Source: Geodermatophilus sp. TF02-6
GTDB lineage: Bacteria; Actinomycetota; Actinomycetes; Mycobacteriales; Geodermatophilaceae
Assembly: GCF_003319115.1 (NCBI RefSeq)
Contig: NZ_QOHF01000007.1
Span: 62,001 to 126,000, forward strand
Direction: 5' to 3'
Length of the DNA stretch: 64,000 bases
In this document: piece after piece, positions 55,416-64,000 of the stretch
Layout of the letters: each line of letters opens with the position of its first letter
Numbering within the stretch: the stretch's first letter is position 1
Translations under genes and position numbers: made by a program
Notes under the pieces: generated by a model
Seen by the model: the letters and a program-made list of their open reading frames with translations, nothing else
The model's database searches: none
What the model was told of the DNA's origin: nothing

Positions 55416-55427
55416 CTAGTATATCAG
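55416..55427. promoter_or_regulatory. Second copy of the GntR-type palindrome, upstream of glyA
   Basis: CTAGTATATCAG, 11 of 12 identical to the minus-strand reading of the sdaA/gntR site (CTGGTATATCAG). Located 36 bp before the glyA start codon, in an AT-rich patch (AACCCGAAAACTAGTATATC), where it would overlap the promoter. Confidence 0.6.
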
Positions 55428-55593
55428 TCGTGCAGCAGAGTAGAACGAGTGGCTGCCCCGGGTCAAGGGGGCGTCGTGGTTGTCGGTCGACTCGGCCCGC
55501 CAGCGCGTCGTAGGCGCCGGACAGGAACTGGAGCGTCGTCGGACGGAGCAGCCGAGCGAGGAGAAGAAGGCCGCCCTCGAGCGAGAAGCTGAC

Positions 55594-55644
55594 TCAGCTC
55601 GAACTCGTCCTCGAGCTCGAGGTCCAGCTCGCTCCCGTCAGCAT
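55594..55644 (-). CDS. Serine-rich 16-residue leader ORF upstream of glyA
   Basis: ATG at 55644 with CAGGAGGG 5 nt upstream encodes MLTGASWTSSSRTSSS and stop, seven Ser and three Thr in sixteen residues, about 214 bp before glyA on the same strand. Start codon and ribosome site lie in the 10-bp hairpin 55639-55675. The setting (serine-forming operon) would suit a serine-sensing leader peptide, but repeated TCGAGC runs could also create the serines by chance. The remaining gap 55428-55593 shows nothing else. Confidence 0.3.
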   Translation of the reverse strand: MLTGASWTSSSRTSSS

Positions 55645-55675
55645 CGGGCCCTCCTGCGAGAAGGTCCCGATGCTG
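55639..55675. terminator. Hairpin behind the dimethylglycine oxidase gene
   Basis: CAGCATCGGG (55639-55648) pairs perfectly with CCCGATGCTG (55666-55675), loop 17 nt. It lies 25 bp after the dmg oxidase stop on the minus strand, so it may terminate that transcript. The same stem includes the ATG, and the loop the ribosome site, of the serine-rich ORF. Confidence 0.5.
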
Positions 55676-55700
55676 TCGGTGCACACGCGCGGGGTCTCCC

Positions 55701-58202
<2,502 letters not shown>

Positions 58203-58204
58203 TC

Positions 58205-58330
58205 AACTTCCGGTTGCGACGGCCCCTCTGCAGGGTCCCTGGCCCCGTCCCGGGCACCGCCCCGAGCGTGCGAGGGGTGGGGAGGACGGGGTCCTTCTGC
58301 TGCGAGTGGCGGGGGGCAGAGGGGTCCTCT
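58205..58330. repeat. Interspersed GC hairpin repeat, copy R7
   Basis: Ends exactly at the stop codon of the Rieske oxygenase gene (58331). GGCCCCTCTGC at the left pairs with GGCAGAGGGG at the right. Between them are GAGCGTGCGAGGGGTGGGG and AGGACGGGGTCCTTCTGC. It lies between the oxygenase and dimethylglycine oxidase genes, where it could uncouple their expression. Confidence 0.75.
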
Positions 58331-59452
58331 TCAGTTCGACAGGCGCCCGGTCAGCCACTCGTGGAAGGCGCCGATGTGGTGCTCGGAGGGCACGAGCACG
58401 CCGCCGCCCGCGTAGGCGCGGGAGGACATGGCCGGCTGGGTCCGCTCGCAGGCGGCGAAGTCCTGCTCGTTGACCCGGTGGAACAGCTCCACCGACCGCG
58501 TCACGTCCTTGCCCGACTCGACGACCTCGTGCGAGTACAGCCAGTCGCACTCGACGATCGTCCGGTCGGCCGAGACCGGGAACATGCGGTGGAGGATGAC
58601 GTGGTCGGGCACCAGGTTGACGAACACGGTGGGCCTGATCGTGATGGCGTAGTAGCGACGGTCCTGGTCCTCGTCGACCCCCGGGAGCCGGTCGAAACCC
58701 TCGCTGCCGTCGACGGTGAAGCCCTGGACGTCGTCCCCGAACTCCGCGCCGTGCCCGACGAAGTACTGCGCTGCGTAGCCGTCGGCGAACTCGGGGAGCA
58801 CCTCGGTGAGCTCCGGGTGGATCGTCGCGCAGTGGTAGCACTCCATGAAGTTCTCGACGATGAGCTTCCAGTTCGCCTGGACGTCGTAGGTGATGCGGCG
58901 CCCCACCGACAGCGAGTCGAGCTCGTAGTGCTCGATCGAGTCCGCGTCGCCGAGGCGCTCGACGACGGCGGCCACGACGTCGTCCTCGAAGGACGGGGGT
59001 TCCTTCGCCAGGCACACCCACGCGTAGCCCAGCCACTCCCGCAGCGCCACCGGCACCAGGCCGTACTCGACCCGGTCGATGTCGGGCATCTTGGTCAGGT
59101 TGGGGGCCGCGATGAGCTTGCCCGACAGGTCGTAGGTCCAGGCGTGGTAGGGGCACTGGAAGGCCCGCTTGACCTCTCCGGAGTCCTCCGTGCAGATCTG
59201 CGCACCTCGGTGCCGGCAGACGTTGAGGAACGACCGCAGCTGCCCGTCGCGGCTGCGGACGACGAGCACGCTCTCCCTGCCCACCTGGACCTTCCGGAAG
59301 GAGCCGGGCGTCGGCAGGTCGGCCGAGCGCACGGCGCAGAACCACATGTCCTCGAAGATCCGGGACTGTTCCAGCGCGAAGACGGCCGGGTCGGTGTAGT
59401 ACTGGCCCGACAGCGTGGGGATGAGGCTCGCGGGCAGATCGGTGGAGGTCAC
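58331..59452 (-). CDS. gbcA: Rieske-type glycine betaine monooxygenase, oxygenase subunit
   Basis: 373 residues from GTG 59452. The Rieske motif is CRHRGAQIC..QCPYH (Cys-x-His-x16-Cys-x2-His). The mononuclear iron site is VENFMECYHCATIHPEL with the two His of ring hydroxylases. The C-terminal part resembles GbcA/choline-monooxygenase-type N-demethylases. Followed on the same strand by dimethylglycine oxidase, its product's enzyme. This context makes glycine betaine the likely substrate. An IclR gene lies upstream with the motif TGTTGC-N26-GCAACA in the gap. Stachydrine-type betaines are an alternative. Confidence 0.88.
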   Translation of the reverse strand: MTSTDLPASLIPTLSGQYYTDPAVFALEQSRIFEDMWFCAVRSADLPTPGSFRKVQVGRESVLVVRSRDGQLRSFLNVCRHRGAQICTEDSGEVKRAFQCPYHAWTYDLSGKLIAAPNLTKMPDIDRVEYGLVPVALREWLGYAWVCLAKEPPSFEDDVVAAVVERLGDADSIEHYELDSLSVGRRITYDVQANWKLIVENFMECYHCATIHPELTEVLPEFADGYAAQYFVGHGAEFGDDVQGFTVDGSEGFDRLPGVDEDQDRRYYAITIRPTVFVNLVPDHVILHRMFPVSADRTIVECDWLYSHEVVESGKDVTRSVELFHRVNEQDFAACERTQPAMSSRAYAGGGVLVPSEHHIGAFHEWLTGRLSN

Positions 59453-59556
59453 ACGGCACCTCGGGTTCCGTCGGGCGATGTGAGGGGACACGCTGGAGGT
59501 CGGGCAACGCAGGTCTGGGTCGACCACGGTCGTCGTCTGGTCAGGACGACCCGCTG

Positions 59557-59594
59557 TGTTGCAGATTACCCACCCGCTCGCGCCTGGCGCAACA
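59557..59594. promoter_or_regulatory. Candidate IclR operator, gbcA promoter
   Basis: TGTTGC (59557-59562) and GCAACA (59589-59594) are inverted and 26 bp apart, in the 194-bp gap between the IclR gene and gbcA. The identical pair with identical spacing occurs at 60519-60556. The half-sites are about three helical turns apart, compatible with an IclR tetramer. Confidence 0.6.
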
Positions 59595-59646
59595 ACTCGC
59601 CGTCTCGGCTCTCGCTCCACCGCCACCGGCGGCACCACCAGCCGGG

Positions 59647-60447
59647 TCAGCGCGGGCGGCCGAAGAAGCCCAGCCTCCTGCTCAGCTCGTCAGCGCCCGA
59701 CACGACCCGCGGGGCGAGCCTCGGGAAGTCCGCCGAGTCCATCCGGAAGGAGGGGCCCGAGACGCTGAGGGCCGCGACCACGTCTCCGTCCGCGTCCCGG
59801 ACGGGCGCGGCGACGGCGTTGAGGCCGACCTCGTACTCCTCGACGGTCGAACCCCAGCCCCGCTCGACGATCCGGTCGAGGTGCCGGCGCAGCTCTTCGG
59901 GATCGGTGATGGTGGCGGGGGTGAAGCGCTGCAGCTCCCGGGACAGCACGCCCTTGCAGACGGCGTCGGGCGCGTGGGCCAGGAGCACCTTGCCGCTCGA
60001 GGTGGCGTGCAAGGGGGTACCCTGCCCCACCCAGTTGTGCGTGCTGAGCGCCGCCGGCCCGCGGACCTGGCTGACGTTCACCGCACGGTCGCTGTCCAGG
60101 ATGGCGATGTTCACGGTCTCCTCGAGATCGGCGGCCAGCGCCTCGCAGATCCGCCGTCCCTCCTGGGCGATGTCCAACTGCGCGGCGGCGGCGCCGGCCA
60201 GGCGCACGACGCCGAAGCCCAACCGGTACTTGCCCCGATCGGCCAGCTGCTCGACGAAGCCCCTGCTCTCCAGCACCGCGACCAGCCGGAAGGCCGTCGA
60301 CTTGTGCACCCCCAGCTCGGCGGCGACCTCCGTGACGCCGACCTCCCCGTGTGCCGCCAGGATCTCCAGGACGCTCAGGGCGCGGTCCACGGACTGGACC
60401 GCGGCGACCGCGTTGCGCTCTCCGTTCTCCGCCTGCGGCCCACTCAT
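59647..60447 (-). CDS. IclR-family transcriptional regulator
   Basis: 266 residues. N-terminal winged helix SVDRALSVLEILAAHGEVGVTEVAAELGVHKSTAFRLVAVLE and the C-terminal effector domain with HATSSGKVLLAHAP and TVEEYEVGLNAVAAPV. ATG 60447. Flanked by gbcA (same strand) and by the divergent Rieske ferredoxin/reductase pair. The twin TGTTGC-N26-GCAACA sites on both sides strongly suggest it controls the first, oxygenase step and its electron supply. Effector probably betaine or a demethylation product (inference). Confidence 0.93.
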   Translation of the reverse strand: MSGPQAENGERNAVAAVQSVDRALSVLEILAAHGEVGVTEVAAELGVHKSTAFRLVAVLESRGFVEQLADRGKYRLGFGVVRLAGAAAAQLDIAQEGRRICEALAADLEETVNIAILDSDRAVNVSQVRGPAALSTHNWVGQGTPLHATSSGKVLLAHAPDAVCKGVLSRELQRFTPATITDPEELRRHLDRIVERGWGSTVEEYEVGLNAVAAPVRDADGDVVAALSVSGPSFRMDSADFPRLAPRVVSGADELSRRLGFFGRPR

Positions 60448-60518
60448 GACCTAGAGCGTAGGGCGCGGATCGCGGGGTCGGCCGCTCCCCTTGACGGTGG
60501 AGCGAGGCCGAGCCATGC

Positions 60519-60556
60519 TGTTGCGCCATAGGCAAACAGTCGTGATAGACGCAACA
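60519..60556. promoter_or_regulatory. Candidate IclR operator, divergent iclR / ferredoxin promoter
   Basis: TGTTGCG (60519-60525) and CGCAACA (60550-60556) form a 7-bp inverted pair; the core TGTTGC/GCAACA is separated by 26 bp, as at 59557. It fills the 125-bp gap between iclR and the ferredoxin gene and ends 17 bp before the ferredoxin start. Confidence 0.65.
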
Positions 60557-60572
60557 TAGAGCCTGGAGCGCC

Positions 60573-60893
60573 ATGATCCCGGTCTGCCCCACGACCGCGT
60601 TGCCGCCCGGCGAGGCGATCCGGGTGGAGGCCGACGAGCCCATCGCGGTCTTCAACGTCGACGGCGACTTCTACGCGATCGACGACACGTGCACCCACCA
60701 GGACGCCTCGCTGGCCGACGGCTGGCTGGACGGCTGCGCCGTGGAGTGCCCCCTGCACGCCTCGTGCTTCGACCTGCGCACCGGGAAGGTCTCCGGCCCG
60801 CCGGCCAAGATCCCGGTCCGCACCCACCGGGTCGTCGTGCAGGACGGCATGGTCTACGTGCAGCCGGGAACCCCCGCGGACGGCGCCGCATGA
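60573..60893 (+). CDS. Rieske [2Fe-2S] ferredoxin (non-heme dioxygenase electron donor)
   Basis: 106 residues. Rieske ligands CTHQDASLADGWLDGCAVECPLH (Cys-x-His ... Cys-x2-His). Soluble, with no anchor. Immediately followed by its reductase (ATGA overlap). With the oxygenase 1.1 kb away it forms a three-component system like those of biphenyl or naphthalene dioxygenases. Known Pseudomonas glycine betaine monooxygenase instead uses one FNR-type reductase, GbcB. Confidence 0.93.
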   Translation: MIPVCPTTALPPGEAIRVEADEPIAVFNVDGDFYAIDDTCTHQDASLADGWLDGCAVECPLHASCFDLRTGKVSGPPAKIPVRTHRVVVQDGMVYVQPGTPADGAA

Positions 60894-62077
60894 GCCCCAC
60901 CGTCGCCGTGGTCGGAGCCTCCCTGGCCGGCCTGTCGGCAGCGCGCGCTCTCCGGGCGCAGTCCTACGGCGGCCGCATCGTGGTCATCGGCGACGAGGTG
61001 CACGCCCCCTACGACCGACCGCCCCTCTCCAAGGGGTTCCTGGCCGGCACGGCCTCGCTGGACGACATCGCCCTGAGTGCACCCGACGACGAGGACCTCG
61101 GGCTGGAGTGGCGGCTGGGCACTCCGGCGGTCGGCCTCGACCGCCTCGGCCGCTCGGTGCTGCTCGACGACGGCAGCGAGGTCCGGGCCGACGGCGTCGT
61201 CCTCGCCACCGGCGCCCGCGCCCGCCGCCTGCCCGGCAGCGAGGGGCTCGCCGGCGTGCACGTGCTGCGCTCCCTGGACGATGCCCTCGCCCTGCGGGAG
61301 GACCTGGCCGCCGGCGGACGTCTCGTCGTGATCGGCGCCGGCTTCATCGGGGCGGAGGTCGCCTCCACGGCCCGCCGCCTCGGGCTGGAGGTCACGGTCG
61401 TCGAGACCCAGCCCGTCCCGCTCGCCGGCCCGCTGGGTGCCGAGATGGGCGCGGTCTGCGCCGAGTTGCACGCCGACCACGGCACCCGCCTGCTGACCGG
61501 CACCGGGGTCGCCGGACTGGCGGGCACCGGCAGGGTCGAGGCCGTGGAGCTGACCGACGGCACCCGCCTGCCCACCGACGTGGTGGTCGTGGGGATCGGC
61601 GCCGCACCGAACACCGAGTGGCTGGCCCACTCCGGCGTCGCTCTCGGCAACGGCGCCCTCGGCAACGGCGTCCTCACCGATGAGCGCGGCGCCACCAACA
61701 TCCCCGGCGTGGTCGCCGTCGGCGACTGCGCCGCGGCGTGGTCGGCCCCCGCGGAGCGGCACGTCCGCACCGAGCACTGGACCACCGCGCTGGAGCAGCC
61801 GGCCACCGCGGTCGCCACGCTGCTGGGCGCCGGGGAGCCGGCGCCGACCCCGGTCCCCTACTTCTGGTCCGACCAGTACGGCGCCCGCATCCAGTTCGCG
61901 GGTTCGCGCCGCGAGGGCGACGTCGCACGGGTCGTGGAGGGCAGCTGCGCCGACCGCAGCTTCCTGGTGGCCTACGAGCGCGACGGCGAACCCGTCGCCG
62001 TGCTCGGGATGAACCAGCCCCGCCTGTTCACGCGGTGGCGCCGACAGCTCCGCTCCCCCGTGCCGACTCCCTGCTGA
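60890..62077 (+). CDS. FAD-dependent ferredoxin reductase (GR-type)
   Basis: 395 residues. Two Rossmann motifs: VAVVGASLAGLSAARAL (FAD) and VVIGAGFIGAEVASTARRLG (NADH). YDRPPLSKGFLAG and NIPGVVAVGDCAA are shared with BphA4/putidaredoxin reductases, and the C-terminal dimer domain has PYFWSDQYGARIQFAG. ATG 60890 overlaps the ferredoxin stop. It passes electrons from NAD(P)H to the Rieske ferredoxin, and from there presumably to GbcA. Confidence 0.94.
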   Translation: MSPTVAVVGASLAGLSAARALRAQSYGGRIVVIGDEVHAPYDRPPLSKGFLAGTASLDDIALSAPDDEDLGLEWRLGTPAVGLDRLGRSVLLDDGSEVRADGVVLATGARARRLPGSEGLAGVHVLRSLDDALALREDLAAGGRLVVIGAGFIGAEVASTARRLGLEVTVVETQPVPLAGPLGAEMGAVCAELHADHGTRLLTGTGVAGLAGTGRVEAVELTDGTRLPTDVVVVGIGAAPNTEWLAHSGVALGNGALGNGVLTDERGATNIPGVVAVGDCAAAWSAPAERHVRTEHWTTALEQPATAVATLLGAGEPAPTPVPYFWSDQYGARIQFAGSRREGDVARVVEGSCADRSFLVAYERDGEPVAVLGMNQPRLFTRWRRQLRSPVPTPC

Positions 62078-62197
62078 CTGCTGGGCTGACTGTTGGGCCG
62101 GACCGGGCGGTCGGCGCTCTGCACCCGTGGTGAGGACCGGGCACCCCGCGGACCGCGCGGCCGGCGCCGGTGCGGCTCTACCAGCGGTGGGCCTCCG

Positions 62198-63100
62198 TCA
62201 CCCTCGAGCCGGGTCGGCGTGGGTGTCGCCGGACGCCTGCGGCGTGCGGCGTGCGTACTGCTCGCAGACGAGGTGCACGAACGTGTCGAGGTTGGGCGGC
62301 GGGCTGTCGGCCCACCAGGCGAGCCACACCGGCAGGGGCGGGGCATCCCGGACGAGCCGGTAGGCGACGCCGGAACGGGGGTGCTGGGCGGCAGTTGCCT
62401 CAGCGGAGATGCCGACGGCCTGGCCGGCGGCGATGACGGTGAGCCAGTCCTCGATCCCGTGCACGGTCCGGACGGCGGCAGGCGCCGCCGGTGGCGACCA
62501 CAGCTCCTCGGTGGTGGTCCCGGTCAGGGGGTCGACGGCGATGGTGCGCCCGGCGAAGTCGTTGAGACTGAGGCTGCGACGGCGGGCCAGCGGATCGTCG
62601 GCGGCCACGGCGGCGTAGCGCCGCTCGACACCGAGCAGGGCGGTGCGCAGCCGCGCGTCGCCGACCGGGCGGCGGAGCACGCTGACGTCGACGGCGCCCT
62701 CGGTCAGGCCCGCGGTCGGGCTGTTGGCGTGGACGAACACCAGCGCGGAGCCGGGGTGGTCCTGGGACCACCGGCGCTGCACCGCGGTGGTGTGCCGACC
62801 GAGCGCCGACCAGGCGTAGCCGACGCGCAGGTTGCCGCGGGCCCGGTCGCCGGCGCGCCGGATCGCGGCGACCTCCTCCAGGACGCGGCGCGCGTGCCCG
62901 GCGACCCGGGCGCCCACCGGGGTCAGCGACACCTCGCGGGTCGTGCGCTGTAGCACGCGGGCGCCCAGGACGCGTTCCAGCGCGGCGATGGTGCGGGACA
63001 CCGACGCCTGCGACGTGCCGAGGACGTCGGCGGCTCCGGTGAAGGTGCCGGCGTCGACCACGGCGAGCAGCGCCCGCAGCTGGCGCACCTCGAAATCCAT
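62198..63100 (-). CDS. LysR-family transcriptional regulator
   Basis: 300 residues from ATG 63100. N-terminal HTH VRQLRALLAVVDAGTFTGAADVLGTSQASVSRTIAALERVLG; the rest is the periplasmic-binding-like effector domain (NLRVGYAWSALGRHTTAVQRRW). Divergent from a DMT-family exporter 70 bp away, the usual arrangement for control of an amino-acid exporter. Tail to tail with the ferredoxin reductase gene. Confidence 0.93.
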   Translation of the reverse strand: MDFEVRQLRALLAVVDAGTFTGAADVLGTSQASVSRTIAALERVLGARVLQRTTREVSLTPVGARVAGHARRVLEEVAAIRRAGDRARGNLRVGYAWSALGRHTTAVQRRWSQDHPGSALVFVHANSPTAGLTEGAVDVSVLRRPVGDARLRTALLGVERRYAAVAADDPLARRRSLSLNDFAGRTIAVDPLTGTTTEELWSPPAAPAAVRTVHGIEDWLTVIAAGQAVGISAEATAAQHPRSGVAYRLVRDAPPLPVWLAWWADSPPPNLDTFVHLVCEQYARRTPQASGDTHADPARG

Positions 63101-63157
63101 GCGGTTAACGTATCACCGGGCACGTGTCCGGCATTTCCCTCATGAGTCGAGCGTGCC

Positions 63158-63170
63158 CATACTCAGGCGG
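63158..63170 (+). promoter_or_regulatory. -10 element of a probably leaderless exporter gene
   Basis: CATACT (63158-63163) ends 7 bp before the GTG at 63171, so transcription would start at or next to the start codon. No Shine-Dalgarno is visible. The -35 (TTTCCC, 63134-63139) is poor, as expected if LysR activates. Confidence 0.35.
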
Positions 63171-64000
63171 GTGACCAATGAGGCAGGGATCGGCGCGACG
63201 GCCGTCGGCGGACCGGGAGCGCGCCTGCTGCGCGGGATCGGGACGATGCTGGGCAGCGCGCTGAGCAACCAGGTCGGGGCCGCCCTCGGCGCGCACGCGT
63301 TCGGGGCGCTCGGCCCGGCGGGGGTGGTGGCGACTCGTCAGGTGGTGGCGGCGGCAGTGCTGCTGCCGCTCGCCCGCCCGCCGGTGCGCCGGATGCCCCG
63401 GGCGCAGTGGTGGCCGGTCCTGCTCCTGGCGGCCGTGTTCGGCGGCATGAACCTGTCGCTGTACACGGCGATCGATCGGATCGGGCTGGGGCTGGCGGTG
63501 ACGCTGGAGTTCCTCGGCCCGCTCGCCGTCGCCCTCGCCGGGTCGCGCTCGCGGCGTGATCTGTCGATCGCGGCCACGGCCGCGATCGGTGTCTACGTGC
63601 TGGTGCTGCCCGGGCGGTCGAGTGACTACCTGGGCCTGGGGCTCGGGCTGTTGGCCGCCGGCTGCTGGGCGGCGTACATCGTGCTCAACCGGGTCGCGGG
63701 AGCTCGCCTGCCGGGACTGCAGGCCCCCGCGCTGGCCACCGCGCTCTGCGCGCTCGCCTACCTGCCGGTACTCCTCGTGCTCGCCGGGTCCGGGCGGCTG
63801 GACGGGGTGCCGATGGCCTACGCCGTGGCGGCCGGGGTGCTGTCGTCGGTGGTCCCGTACGCGGCCGACCTGACCGCGCTGCGCTTCGTCCCCCAGCGCT
63901 TCTTCGGGGTGTTCATGAGCGTCCACCCGGTCCTGGCCGCGCTGGTCGGCATGGTGCTGCTGGGTCAGCTGCTGGCCGGGCACGAGTGGGTCGGGATCGC
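63171..64000 (+). CDS. DMT/EamA-family exporter (RhtA-like), cut by window edge
   Basis: At least 276 codons from GTG 63171; the stop lies beyond the window. Eight or more hydrophobic helices, with paired EamA repeats: VVATRQVVAAAVLLPLARPP and MNLSLYTAIDRIGLGLAVTLEFLGPL, then GLLAAGCWAAYIVLNRVAG and SVVPYAADLTALRFVPQRFFG. The second half closely follows RhtA-type threonine/homoserine exporters. Inner-membrane efflux of amino acids or similar metabolites, probably under the divergent LysR regulator. Confidence 0.9.
   Translation, partial: MTNEAGIGATAVGGPGARLLRGIGTMLGSALSNQVGAALGAHAFGALGPAGVVATRQVVAAAVLLPLARPPVRRMPRAQWWPVLLLAAVFGGMNLSLYTAIDRIGLGLAVTLEFLGPLAVALAGSRSRRDLSIAATAAIGVYVLVLPGRSSDYLGLGLGLLAAGCWAAYIVLNRVAGARLPGLQAPALATALCALAYLPVLLVLAGSGRLDGVPMAYAVAAGVLSSVVPYAADLTALRFVPQRFFGVFMSVHPVLAALVGMVLLGQLLAGHEWVGI

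Noticed and set aside
55381-55593. Possible glycine riboswitch upstream of glyA
   Set aside because: I see no tandem aptamer-like GGAGAG or characteristic stems; the conspicuous elements are the palindrome and the serine-rich ORF instead.
55463-55684. 73-residue minus-strand frame between dimethylglycine oxidase and glyA
   Set aside because: Acidic low-complexity product, no ribosome site; the competing 16-codon ORF in another frame has the good one.

Overview
The window comes from a very GC-rich actinobacterium. The best guess is a member of the Geodermatophilaceae (Blastococcus, Modestobacter or Geodermatophilus type). That is an inference from several features: extreme third-position GC; many GTG starts and 4-bp ATGA/GTGA gene overlaps; a DUF222/13E12-type HNH protein behind an actinobacterial LexA box; mycothiol-type DinB proteins; a full aerobic CO dehydrogenase operon; and an interspersed hairpin repeat that sits just behind stop codons. 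No rRNA, tRNA, CRISPR array, transposase or phage module is visible.

Layout. 1-5400: a minus-strand SDR/amidohydrolase operon, a PaaX-type regulator, an aldehyde dehydrogenase and an MFS carrier. 5.4-12 kb: a GlxA-type AraC regulator, a DEAD-box helicase, a hydrolase remnant, a cupredoxin lipoprotein, xylose isomerase and type II NADH dehydrogenase. 12-18.7 kb: an esterase, a collapsed erythromycin-esterase gene invaded by a repeat, an SDR, a YbdK-type ligase, amylosucrase and an HtrA-like protease. 18.7-22 kb: decayed coding DNA, a hypothetical gene and the LexA-boxed DUF222 HNH gene. 22-27.4 kb: AraC + VOC, a diguanylate cyclase, a frameshifted SDR, and a WYL regulator with a DinB protein. 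27.4-34.5 kb: a minus-strand cox operon (coxM-coxS-coxL, XdhC-YHS, MoxR, VWA/CoxE). 34.5-39.6 kb: a scarred stretch with an aldo-keto reductase remnant, an MFS gene broken against an EAL fragment, TetR and a nucleotidyltransferase. 39.7-46.5 kb: a CheB-kinase-receiver-PAS hybrid, then a divergent monooxygenase / DinB-methyltransferase-TetR locus around a perfect palindrome. 46.6-62.1 kb: glycine-betaine catabolism. The end holds a LysR regulator and a DMT exporter.

How the genes work together. From 46.6 to 62.1 kb the genes form a nearly complete route. Glycine betaine is demethylated by a Rieske monooxygenase fed by a Rieske ferredoxin and its FAD reductase. Dimethylglycine goes to a dimethylglycine oxidase, sarcosine to heterotetrameric sarcosine oxidase (SoxBDAG), glycine to serine hydroxymethyltransferase, and serine to L-serine ammonia-lyase, giving pyruvate. 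An IclR and a GntR regulator sit inside it. The same motif, TGTTGC-N26-GCAACA, occurs at both promoters flanking the IclR gene. A near-identical 12-bp TATATCAG-type palindrome occurs both between sdaA and gntR and upstream of glyA. A 16-residue serine-rich leader ORF lies upstream of glyA.

The window is also notable for decay. At least six genes are truncated, internally deleted or frameshifted, and a family of GC-rich hairpin repeats has inserted beside stop codons and, in one case, inside a reading frame.
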